A stretch of DNA of 64,000 nt. Origin: LMUY01 sp965198895 (lineage in GTDB: Bacteria; Pseudomonadota; Alphaproteobacteria; Acetobacterales; Acetobacteraceae). Position numbers and translations under genes: made by a program. Location of the stretch: positions 4,216,001-4,280,000 of the forward strand of contig OZ240676.1 in assembly GCA_965198895.1 (NCBI GenBank), read 5' to 3'. The stretch's first letter is position 1, and every line of letters starts with the position of its first letter. Positions 43,556-51,280 of this stretch are shown in pieces. The notes beneath the pieces were generated by a model that was given only the letters and a program-made list of their open reading frames with translations, searched no databases and was not told the DNA's origin.

Positions 43556-44482
43556 ATGGCACCGCCGGACGACTTCATTCCCGACGTCCCGCCAGAACCG
43601 GCTCCAGAAACGGTCCCGGCCCCGGCGACGGCCCCATCCAACCCGGCGGCCCCTTCTGCCACGACCGCGCCAACCACCACGCGCAAGACGCTGATCTTTG
43701 CCAACGACAAGTCGAGCGGCAAGACCACGACCGCCAACGCCGTGCTGGTCAGCCTGCTGGATCGCTACCCGATGCTGATGCGCTCGGTCGCCGTGCGCGA
43801 GTACGATCGGCAGCCTCGCCTGGCGAACATCTTCCGCAAGGAGGACGGGCTCGGCAGCATGACGCATTACGACGCCCGCAATGCACAGGCCTTCGACACC
43901 AGCCGCGAGTTGGCGCACGACCCGAACGCCACGCCGTGGGACGACCTGCTGTTCGCACTGGGCAGTGGCGGGCTGGTGGTGGATCTGGGCGCCAACATCT
44001 TCGCCGAGATCTGCCGCATCCTGGACGAGGAGCCGCGGCCGATCTTCCCCGAGGGCGGCCAGACCATGGGCGTGGCTGTGCCGGTGACCACGGCCACCGA
44101 CTCGGTCGAGTCGGCGATCAGCGCCATCGAGGCCGCGATCGCCTGGGGGCCGAAGGTGAAGGTGTTCGCCATCGAGCAGGAATACCTCGGACGCTTCGAC
44201 GGCCCGGTGCCCGACTGGACGGAGTTCCGCGACCGCATGATCGCGACCGAGGGCAGCCGCTTCCAGGCAATCCGGGTGGAGAAGCTCGCGGTGGCCGATA
44301 TCGGCCGGGTGGTGTTCCAGCGCATCGACCAACTGGTGTCCAACGCGCAGGAGATGCTGCGCTCCACCACGCTGCAGGGCGCCGACTATATTCGGGCGGT
44401 CCGCAAGGCCCGGGCCGAGGTGGCCTGGGGCGCCAAGACGATGGATTGCGTGCGCCCGATCGCCGACTGGTTCGCCCGCTGA
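43556..44482 (+). CDS. ParA/MinD-like P-loop ATPase of unknown function
   Basis: 308-residue protein with a proline/alanine/threonine-rich disordered N-terminus (to about residue 40), then a deviant Walker A motif (LIFANDKSSGKTTTANAVLV) containing two lysines, as in ParA/MinD/BcsQ ATPases. GGLVVDLGANIFAEI looks like the Walker B strand. I cannot place it in a named subfamily. AAGGA precedes the ATG. Three direct repeats lie just upstream, and a potassium-channel gene follows after 42 bases, probably in the same transcript. Confidence 0.75.
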   Translation: MAPPDDFIPDVPPEPAPETVPAPATAPSNPAAPSATTAPTTTRKTLIFANDKSSGKTTTANAVLVSLLDRYPMLMRSVAVREYDRQPRLANIFRKEDGLGSMTHYDARNAQAFDTSRELAHDPNATPWDDLLFALGSGGLVVDLGANIFAEICRILDEEPRPIFPEGGQTMGVAVPVTTATDSVESAISAIEAAIAWGPKVKVFAIEQEYLGRFDGPVPDWTEFRDRMIATEGSRFQAIRVEKLAVADIGRVVFQRIDQLVSNAQEMLRSTTLQGADYIRAVRKARAEVAWGAKTMDCVRPIADWFAR

Positions 44483-44524
44483 CCCGGCGGCGCGTTCCCA
44501 GGTGAGCCGGCTCTGCGTGTCTAG

Positions 44525-45472
44525 GTGAGCCGGCTGCGCGCCGGGCGCAAACGCCCCGTCGTGCTGCCCACGATGCCCGCGGGTAGTCGGCGCCAGAGCC
44601 GCCTGGTCGCCCGCGGGCCGGAGCAGGGGCCGCTGCGGCTCGGCAACCGCGTCCATTGGTATTCCGACATCTATCACCGGACGTTGGTGATACGCTGGCC
44701 AGTGTTCCTCCTGGCGGGCTGCGGTATCTACCTGGGTGCGAACGTGGTGTTCGCCGGGCTGTACCTGCTGCGGGACGGCTCGATCGACCACGCCCGGCCG
44801 GGCTCGTTCGCCGACGCGTTCTTCTTCAGCATCCAGACCATGGCGACGATCGGCTACGGGGTGCTGACGCCCGTGGGCACCTATGCCAATGTCGTCATGA
44901 CGGTGGAAACGATCGTCTCGCTGCTGTTCGCGGCGTTTATCACGGGGCTGACGTTCTCCCGCTTCTCACGCCCAACCGCACGGGTGAATTTCAGCAAGGT
45001 GGCCACGATCGGGCCCTATAACGGGCGGCCGACCCTCTCGGTCCGCCTCTCGAACAGCCGGCGCAACCAGATCCTGGAGGCCGATGTCAGACTGGTGCTG
45101 CTGCGGACCGAGACGACGCAGGAGGGCAGCACGATGCGGCGGTTCTACGACCTGCCGTTGGCACGGGGGCACACGCCGGTGTTCTCGCTGACCTTCACGG
45201 CCATGCACTTCATCGACGCCGCCAGCCCGTTCTACGGCGCAACCCCCGAAATGCTGGCGTCCGATGATTCCGAGTTGCTGGTGACGGTCACTGGCCTGGA
45301 TGAGACGATGAGCCAGACCATCCACGCCCGCTGGAGCTATCTCGGCGAGGAAATCATGTTCGGTCAGCGATTCCGCGACATGTTCGGCTACACGCCGGAA
45401 GGCCGCCTGGTCATCGACCACAGGTTTTTCGACGAGGTGGAAGCCGTTCCAGACGAGGTTTCGGTCCCGTAG
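44525..45472 (+). CDS. Inward-rectifier-type potassium channel (KirBac family)
   Basis: Membrane channel of 315 residues. Two membrane helices flank the pore (VFLLAGCGIYLGANVVFAGL and ETIVSLLFAAFITGLTFSRF) with selectivity filter TIGYG at residues 108-112. The C-terminal immunoglobulin-like cytoplasmic domain follows (RPTARVNFSKVATIGPYNGR, PTLSVRLSNSRRNQI). It should conduct K+ inward and be gated by lipids or pH. The GTG start has no strong ribosome binding site; an ATG at 44573 is an alternative. It is adjacent to the ParA-like ATPase. Confidence 0.92.
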   Translation: MSRLRAGRKRPVVLPTMPAGSRRQSRLVARGPEQGPLRLGNRVHWYSDIYHRTLVIRWPVFLLAGCGIYLGANVVFAGLYLLRDGSIDHARPGSFADAFFFSIQTMATIGYGVLTPVGTYANVVMTVETIVSLLFAAFITGLTFSRFSRPTARVNFSKVATIGPYNGRPTLSVRLSNSRRNQILEADVRLVLLRTETTQEGSTMRRFYDLPLARGHTPVFSLTFTAMHFIDAASPFYGATPEMLASDDSELLVTVTGLDETMSQTIHARWSYLGEEIMFGQRFRDMFGYTPEGRLVIDHRFFDEVEAVPDEVSVP

Positions 45473-45540
45473 AAGCCTGCTCCCCGTTGGGGAAGGTGGC
45501 GGCCAAGCCGATGGAGCAGGCGCTTGGCCGCCGCCCGCGC

Positions 45541-46755
45541 CTAAGCCGGGCGCAGCGTCCGCACGACATCGTCCGGCGGCATGACCGAGGCACCGTCGAC
45601 ATAGCGCCAATCGACCATGCCGCCCCGGTCGCCCTGCTTGGTCAGCCGGCCGACATAGGTGCCGAGCGTGCTCTGATGATCGATCGCGCGGAACCGGCAG
45701 ATGCCGAACGGGCTGGTGAACCCGGCATCGGCAAACCCGTTCGCCATCGCCTCGGTGTCCGTGCTGCCGGTCTTGAGGATGCCGGATGCAATCGCGCTCA
45801 CCATGGCCGACCCGGTGACCGATCCCGTCGTCGGCGGTTCGTGGTAGCGCAGCATGTAGTCGAGCACGAACTGCTTGTTGCTCGGCTCGTCGGAGAACTC
45901 CCACGGATAGCCGGTCACGTACCAGCCGACCGGAGTGTCCGCTGCCAACAGGGTCAGGTATTCCGGCTCGCCGGTCAGCAGCGAGACGACCGTCCGGTTC
46001 TCGAACAGGCCGTGCGCGTTCCCTTGGCGCACGAAGCCCAGCAGGTCGGGGCCGAACAGGGCGTTGAAAATCCCGTCCGGCCCCGGCTGGCCGAGCGCGC
46101 CGGTGACCGCAGCGGCATCGACATGGTCCAGCGCCGGCCATTGCTCGCCGACGAAGCGCACGTCGGGCCGCTTGGCCGACAGCAATTGGCGGAACCACTT
46201 CACCGCCGACCGGCCATAGTCGTCGTCGGGCGCGACCGTCACCCATGTCTTGGCTGGCGATGCGGCCGCCGCCGGGATCAGCATCGCCACCAGCATGAAA
46301 ACGGAGGGTCGAACGCGGTAGGTGTAGCGGTTGCCCTTCTCCCAGGTGAGCGCGTCGGTGAGCGGCTGGCCGGCGACGTAAAGCGTCTTGTTCTGCAGGG
46401 CGTAGGCACTGATCGCGAGCCCGACATCGGACAGGTAGCCGCCCGCCAGCAAGTTCACCTTCTGGTCGTTCACCAGTTCGGCGGCCAAGCGCGCTGCGTT
46501 TGCCGGCACGCCAGCGTCATCGCGCGAAATGATCTCGAGCTTGCGGCCGTTCAGCCCGCCCAGATCATTCACGTGGGCGACCCCCATCTGCCAGCCCTTG
46601 CGATACGGTTCGGTGAAGGCCGGCTGGGTGGAGTAGCTGTTGATCTCCCCAACGAGGATCGGGGCGCCCTCGAGCGACTGGGCACGCACCAGGGCTGGCC
46701 GGGCCAGCGCCACCGGAGCCGCCACAGCGAGCAGGGTGCGGCGGGTAAGCGTCAT
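45541..46755 (-). CDS. ABC transporter substrate-binding protein (branched-chain amino acid/amide type)
   Basis: Periplasmic binding protein of 404 residues (Peripla_BP_6 type). The N-terminus LTRRTLLAVAAPVALARPAL has the twin arginine and hydrophobic stretch of a Tat signal. The mature part begins GAPILVGEINSYSTQPAFTE and has GGLNGRKLEIISRDDAG, characteristic of LivJ-like proteins. No permease or ATPase genes are next to it, so the partner transporter is elsewhere. A small membrane-protein gene sits immediately upstream (5 bases apart). Confidence 0.9.
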   Translation of the reverse strand: MTLTRRTLLAVAAPVALARPALVRAQSLEGAPILVGEINSYSTQPAFTEPYRKGWQMGVAHVNDLGGLNGRKLEIISRDDAGVPANAARLAAELVNDQKVNLLAGGYLSDVGLAISAYALQNKTLYVAGQPLTDALTWEKGNRYTYRVRPSVFMLVAMLIPAAAASPAKTWVTVAPDDDYGRSAVKWFRQLLSAKRPDVRFVGEQWPALDHVDAAAVTGALGQPGPDGIFNALFGPDLLGFVRQGNAHGLFENRTVVSLLTGEPEYLTLLAADTPVGWYVTGYPWEFSDEPSNKQFVLDYMLRYHEPPTTGSVTGSAMVSAIASGILKTGSTDTEAMANGFADAGFTSPFGICRFRAIDHQSTLGTYVGRLTKQGDRGGMVDWRYVDGASVMPPDDVVRTLRPA

Positions 46756-46760
46756 GCCGA

Positions 46761-47111
46761 TCAGGCCTCGACCCGGGCGCGCAGTTTCGAGCCACCTGCC
46801 ATCGCCGTGCGGATCGCGAGCAAGGTCACCGCGAGCCGGGGCAGGATCAGCTCCGCCTCGCCCTCGCGCAGCTCCACGGCCAGCATCATCGCCGATATCA
46901 CCGCCAACCCGGCCGCCCCGATCGGGCGTGTGCCGTCATTGGCGACCATGATGGCGCCGGCGGTCTCGATCGCGCCGATTCGCCGCATCTGGCGCGACGT
47001 CATGCCCCAGCGGCGGAACAGGCGCCGTTCCAGGCCGACCAGCTTCAGCACGCCCATCGCGGCAAAGCTGATCTCCAGCAGCGCCGTCCGGCCCTGTTTC
47101 TCCTGCACCAT
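46761..47111 (-). CDS. Small DoxX-like membrane protein
   Basis: 116-residue protein with about three to four hydrophobic segments (ALLEISFAAMGVLKLVGLER, RIGAIETAGAIMV, GLAVISAMMLAVELREGE, LPRLAVTLLAIRTAMAG). The pattern resembles DoxX-like small membrane proteins, but the match is weak and function is unknown. It precedes the binding-protein gene in what looks like a two-gene unit. AAGGTG lies shortly before its ATG. Confidence 0.6.
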   Translation of the reverse strand: MVQEKQGRTALLEISFAAMGVLKLVGLERRLFRRWGMTSRQMRRIGAIETAGAIMVANDGTRPIGAAGLAVISAMMLAVELREGEAELILPRLAVTLLAIRTAMAGGSKLRARVEA

Positions 47112-47206
47112 GTTGCACCTTTTCGTTTGATCCGTTCCGGCCTGAACGCAGCTTGCCGGGTCCGGGATGCAGGCGCATGGATGCGGCGGGGCGGAAGGGG
47201 ACGGCC

Positions 47207-47701
47207 ATGCGGAGTTGGTGGGTTCTGGTGGGGGCGGGGCTGCTCGTGATGGCGGCGGATCCGGCGCCCGAAGTGGCGAAGCCCGACGTCGCCAAACCCG
47301 ACGTCGCCAAACCCGACGTCGCCAAACCCGACGTCACCAAGCCCGACGTCGCCAAACCCGAAGTGACCAAAGCCGATGCCACCGGCGTGCTGAGCCGCAT
47401 GGTGCGCGACGCGGACGGCAAGGAGGTCGGCCGCATCGTGGACGTCGTGGTCGATCCGGCCGGGCAGCCTCGTGCGATCGTTGTGGACGTCGGCGGCTTC
47501 ATGGGGCTCGGCGCGCGCCGGGTGGCGGTCAGCTGGCCGTCGGTGCACGTGCCGCCGCCGGATGCGGCGGACAAGCGGGTTGCGATCGACCTGACGGACG
47601 CGCAGGTGCGATCGGCGCCCGACTATACCGACCGGAGCAAGCCGGTCACGATCGTCGGGCCACCCGCGCCGCCCGTGCCCACTGCAGACAACGAGAAATA
47701 G
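47207..47701 (+). CDS. PRC-barrel domain protein with KPDVA repeats
   Basis: 164 residues: a short hydrophobic N-terminal segment (WWVLVGAGLLVMA) that may be a signal or anchor, then a linker of about seven five-residue units (KPDVA, KPDVT, KPEVT), then a PRC-barrel (GVLSRMVRDADGKEVGRIVD, VVVDPAGQPRAIVVDVGGFM). The linker is encoded by near-identical 15-base repeats at 47272-47377, so its length may vary between strains. The ATG at 47207 has GGAAGGGGA upstream; an ATG at 47177 is in frame. PRC-barrel proteins of this type are often envelope-associated in alphaproteobacteria. Confidence 0.8.
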   Translation: MRSWWVLVGAGLLVMAADPAPEVAKPDVAKPDVAKPDVAKPDVTKPDVAKPEVTKADATGVLSRMVRDADGKEVGRIVDVVVDPAGQPRAIVVDVGGFMGLGARRVAVSWPSVHVPPPDAADKRVAIDLTDAQVRSAPDYTDRSKPVTIVGPPAPPVPTADNEK

Positions 47702-47709
47702 TCGGCTCC

Positions 47710-48897
47710 GTGCCAAGTGACCGGAGTTCGGCCGGGCTCGACTGGCTGAACTTTTTCGTGGCGAACGTGCAGACCGGGTTTGGTCCGTTCATCGCCGCCT
47801 ACCTCGCCTCGCAGGCCTGGACCCAAGGCCAGATCGGCCTGGCGCTCAGCATCGGCACGCTGACCACGTTGGTCGTGCAGATGCCCGCCGGGGCGCTGGT
47901 GGATGCGTCGCGGGACAAGCGCCGGCTGGCCACCTTCGCCGTCGCCGCGATCGCCGTCGCCGCGCTGATCCTGGCCGCCTTCCCCGAACGCCTTCCGGTG
48001 CTGGTGGTCGAGGTGCTGCACGGCGTGGCGAGCTGCCTGCTCGGCCCGGTGATCGCGGCGCTCAGCCTGGCGGTGGCGCAGGACCGGGATCACCCGTTCG
48101 GCGAGCGGCTCGGCCGAAATGCGCGCTTCGCCTCCATCGGCAGCGGGGTGGCCGCCGGGCTGATGGGTGCGACGGGATACTGGATATCGGAGCGGTCGGT
48201 GTTCATCCTGGCCGCAATCCTCGTCATCCCGGCCTTCGTGGCCCTGGCGGTGATCCGTGCGCCGGACGCCGAGGCCACGATCAAGCCGCCGACCGTGCCG
48301 CTGCGGCTGATGCTGACGGATCGCCGGCTGCTGTTTTTCGCGGTTGCCTGCGCCGGGTTCCATTTGGCCAACGCCGCGATGTTCCCGCTGGCGGCGGTGG
48401 AGGTGACGCGGATGGCCGGCAGCATCGGCGAACTGGTGATCGCGGCGTGCCTGATCGTGCCGCAGGTGCTGGTCGCTGCCGTGTCCCCGGCTGTGGGCCG
48501 CGCCGCCGACCGCTGGGGCCGCCGACCCGTGCTGCTCTGGGGGTTCGCGGCGGTGCCGTTGCGCGGCGCGCTGTTCGCCCTCACCAACCAGCCGGAGGCG
48601 GTGGTCGCGATCCAGGCGCTGGACGGCATCAGCGGCGCGGTGTTCGGCGTCATGCTGCCGCTGGTGGTGGCCGACATCGCGCGGGAGAGCGGCCGGTTCA
48701 ACGTGTCGATGGGCTTCATCGGCCTTGCCATCGCGGCCGCCGCCGCGGCGAGCAACGCGCTGACCGGGGTGGTGACGGACCGGTATGGCCTGCGGGCTGC
48801 CTTCCTGACCCTCGCCGCGGCGGGCATTGTGGCATTTGCGCTACTATGGGCGGCGATGCCGGAGACCAGGCGGATCGTGCGGCCCGCAACTGCTTGA
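47710..48897 (+). CDS. MFS transporter
   Basis: Carrier of 395 residues with about twelve hydrophobic helices. DWLNFFVANVQTGFGPFIAA opens the first helix, GALVDASRDKRR is the loop after helix 2, and GRAADRWGRRPVLLWGF is the matching loop in the second half. The GTG start follows the PRC-barrel stop by eight bases. The substrate is unknown, and relatives include drug and sugar carriers. Confidence 0.88.
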   Translation: MPSDRSSAGLDWLNFFVANVQTGFGPFIAAYLASQAWTQGQIGLALSIGTLTTLVVQMPAGALVDASRDKRRLATFAVAAIAVAALILAAFPERLPVLVVEVLHGVASCLLGPVIAALSLAVAQDRDHPFGERLGRNARFASIGSGVAAGLMGATGYWISERSVFILAAILVIPAFVALAVIRAPDAEATIKPPTVPLRLMLTDRRLLFFAVACAGFHLANAAMFPLAAVEVTRMAGSIGELVIAACLIVPQVLVAAVSPAVGRAADRWGRRPVLLWGFAAVPLRGALFALTNQPEAVVAIQALDGISGAVFGVMLPLVVADIARESGRFNVSMGFIGLAIAAAAAASNALTGVVTDRYGLRAAFLTLAAAGIVAFALLWAAMPETRRIVRPATA

Positions 48898-48987
48898 CGA
48901 CGCTCGGGCTTAATTTCTAGATCCTACTCAGGACGAAAGGCATCGGTGTGACCACCGAACAACAGCCGCTTCCTGGGGGACTCCAGA

Positions 48988-49995
48988 ATGACGCTTCGTT
49001 TCACGACGTCAGGCCTGTCGGCGGCATTGGTTCTTGCAGCGATCAGCGCCAACGCGACCGAATTCGGCCAGTCGCACGCCGACCTCGGCTACATCGATAC
49101 GCTGGCCGGCCTTCCGCTGGCGCCCGGCATCTACCTGCGCGACGACATCAACATCCAGACGTCCGGCCAATTCACCAACGGCGAGGGCAAGCAGGTCAGC
49201 CTCAACCTCGGGCAGAATGGAACGTTCGGCACCAAGTTCCGCAACACGATCGAGGCGGACGTCATTTCAGCGGCCTACGTGCCCGACTATAAGATCCCCT
49301 ACATCAATGCGACCGTCGGTGCTGCGATGTACGAACCGATCGCCAACTCGCGCGCCGGGTTGTCCACGATCGCCGGCGTGCCGGAGGCCTCGGCCAACGA
49401 GAAGGGTGGGTTCGGTGACATCACGGTCGTTCCGCTGTTTCTTGGGTTCGATGTGCCGGGAACGGATTTCCACTTCGTCCTCTCGCCGTTCGAGTTCACA
49501 GCGCCGACCGGCCGGTATTCCAAGAACGATCCGATCGGCAACAATATCGGCCTGAACTACTGGAGCTACCGGCCGGCGCTGGAATTCACCTACCTGAACA
49601 AGACGGGTCAGGAGTTCAGCCTGAACATGAGCGCGTCGATCAACACGCAGAACCAGGCGACACACTACAAATCGGGTGACGAATTCTATTTCACCTATGC
49701 GTTCCAGCAGTATCTGTCGCCGCAACTCGCGTTCGGCATCGGCGGTTACTATTACAAGCAGGTTGGCAACGACACGGTGAACGGGCAAGTGGTCGACACC
49801 AACACGTCTTTGGCGACGTTCGACACCCTGGGAGCCGGGCCGGGCAACAAGGGCGAGACGTTCGCGATCGGCCCGATCGTGAGCTACAATTTGAGCCACG
49901 ACGTAGTGTTCGAGGCGCACTGGGACCACGAGGTGTTCGCCTACAACCGCGAACTGCGCGATCAGTATTGGCTCCGCGGCGTCGTCAAATTCTGA
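48988..49995 (+). CDS. Outer-membrane protein of the SphA/phenol-MetA family
   Basis: Exported beta-barrel of 335 residues with signal peptide (LRFTTSGLSAALVLAAISAN). The body has alternating strands such as YWSYRPALEFTYLNKTGQEF, SLNMSASINTQNQATHYKSG and ends in the outer-membrane-type terminal strand YWLRGVVKF with C-terminal Phe. The family is linked to uptake of phenols or other aromatic or hydrophobic compounds. A ribosome binding site (GGGGGA) precedes the ATG. It stands alone. Confidence 0.87.
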   Translation: MTLRFTTSGLSAALVLAAISANATEFGQSHADLGYIDTLAGLPLAPGIYLRDDINIQTSGQFTNGEGKQVSLNLGQNGTFGTKFRNTIEADVISAAYVPDYKIPYINATVGAAMYEPIANSRAGLSTIAGVPEASANEKGGFGDITVVPLFLGFDVPGTDFHFVLSPFEFTAPTGRYSKNDPIGNNIGLNYWSYRPALEFTYLNKTGQEFSLNMSASINTQNQATHYKSGDEFYFTYAFQQYLSPQLAFGIGGYYYKQVGNDTVNGQVVDTNTSLATFDTLGAGPGNKGETFAIGPIVSYNLSHDVVFEAHWDHEVFAYNRELRDQYWLRGVVKF

Positions 49996-50040
49996 CGGTA
50001 TCTTCCCCCCCTCCGGCAAGGGGAGATGGAGTTAGCCGGC

Positions 50041-50131
50041 GTCGGGTGCAATCCGCTTGGAGGATTGTACCTTCACGTCGCTAGGATCGGCGGGTTTGTC
50101 TGGTGCAATGCCAAAGCGCATTGCACCCTAC
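50041..50131. repeat. GTAGGGTGCAATGC-family doublet (left arm degenerate)
   Basis: The right arm (50102-50131) is intact: GGTGCAATGC, loop CAAAGC, GCATTGCACC, CTAC. The left arm (GTCGGGTGCAATCCGCTTGG, AGGATTGTACC) is mutated, but compensating changes partly keep the hairpin. It lies between convergent genes in the gap 49996-50202. Confidence 0.75.
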
Positions 50132-50202
50132 TGGTGAGGGGAGGGATTGAGGCTGGTAGTATGATAGACATCAGAGCTGGCCAAACTCGATGCCGTTGCG
50201 CT

Positions 50203-50973
50203 CTACTTCGCGGGTGGCTGTAGCCCCATCTTCTCCAGCACCGGGGTGGCCTGCGCCGAGGTCAGGTAGGCGAGCAAGGCCCTGCCGGCCGCGGGCTCCT
50301 TCGCCGTGCTGGCCAGCCCCGCGGAATATACTGTCACATCCTGCACTGCGGGCGGGAGCTGGCCGGCGAAGGTGATGCCGGGCACGGGCAGCAATTCCGC
50401 CACCTGCTGGAAGCCCAACTCGGCCTCGCCCTTGGCCACGATCTCGCCCACGGGCGTGGCCGGGATCATGTGGGCCTTGCCCTTCACCTGGTCCTCGATG
50501 CCGAGCTTCTTGAACATCTCGTTCTGGATGTAGACGCCGCTGGCACTGTCCGAATACGCGATGGACTTGGCCGCCAGCAGCACGGCGCGCAGCTTGTCCA
50601 CCGTGCTGATGTCCGGCACCGGCGAGCCCGCCTTCACCGCCATGCCGATCGGCGAGATCGCCACGTCCACCTTGCTGCCCGGCATGGCGCGGCCGTCCTT
50701 CAACAAGCCGTCCAGCGCGTAGCCGACCATGATCAGCACGTCGTCCGGCTCGCCGCGCGCCAGGCGGTTCGGGATCGCGTTCGCCGTGGTGCCCATCGAC
50801 GGCCCGCCCACGATCACGACGTGGTCCCCCGACGCCTTTTCGAACCCGGGGGCGAGTGCCCGCAGGCTGGACATGAACCCGCCGGAAATCATCACGGTGA
50901 CGTCGGCGGCTTGGGCCGCGACGGGCAACAGCAGGGCGGTGGCGAGCAATAGGTGACGAATCGAGGCCTCCAT
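50203..50973 (-). CDS. ModA-like periplasmic substrate-binding protein
   Basis: Exported solute-binding protein of 256 residues with signal peptide (RHLLLATALLLPVAAQA). ADVTVMISGGFMSSLRALAP is the typical start of the mature ModA-like (SBP_bac_11) fold, and KSIAYSDSASGVYIQNEM follows. Relatives bind molybdate, but many in this group are of unknown specificity. The ATG overlaps the stop of the Lrp-like gene (TGATG). No permease or ATPase gene is near. Confidence 0.85.
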   Translation of the reverse strand: MEASIRHLLLATALLLPVAAQAADVTVMISGGFMSSLRALAPGFEKASGDHVVIVGGPSMGTTANAIPNRLARGEPDDVLIMVGYALDGLLKDGRAMPGSKVDVAISPIGMAVKAGSPVPDISTVDKLRAVLLAAKSIAYSDSASGVYIQNEMFKKLGIEDQVKGKAHMIPATPVGEIVAKGEAELGFQQVAELLPVPGITFAGQLPPAVQDVTVYSAGLASTAKEPAAGRALLAYLTSAQATPVLEKMGLQPPAK

Positions 50974-51215
50974 CAGGCGAACGCGTTGAACGTGATGAGC
51001 GTGTAGGTGTCCTTCACGCCGGGCAGGGTCTGGATGCGCTCGGTCACGAACAGCCCGGTGTCCTGGTCCGGCTCCAGATAGAACTTGCCCAGCAGGTCGT
51101 ACTGGCCGGAGGTCGAGTAGATCTCGGAGCACTCGGCCACCCCGTCCACACAGGCGCGGGCGACCTTGTAGGCCTGCCCCATCTCGCATTTGACTTGCAC
51201 GAAGATCGCTCTCAT
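50973..51215 (-). CDS. Stand-alone Lrp/AsnC ligand-binding (RAM) domain protein
   Basis: 80-residue protein corresponding only to the effector domain of Lrp/AsnC regulators: AIFVQVKCEMGQAYKVARAC, VDGVAECSEIYSTSGQYDLL and LPGVKDTYTLITFNAF. The DNA-binding helix-turn-helix is absent. Such stand-alone RAM proteins form alpha-beta oligomers that bind amino acids. It is divergent from the TPP enzyme gene (65 bases apart) and coupled to the binding-protein gene by TGATG. Confidence 0.9.
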   Translation of the reverse strand: MRAIFVQVKCEMGQAYKVARACVDGVAECSEIYSTSGQYDLLGKFYLEPDQDTGLFVTERIQTLPGVKDTYTLITFNAFA

Positions 51216-51280
51216 GGGGCCTAGGATGGCATGGGTCGGCGCGCTCGCCTATCCTGCGGCTGGGAAGAAGGAACTGCCGG

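Noticed and set aside
44500..44535. 13-base direct repeat AGGTGAGCCGGCT, 23 bases apart, around the channel start
   Set aside because: Only two copies, out of frame with each other, and no other sign of a regulatory site.
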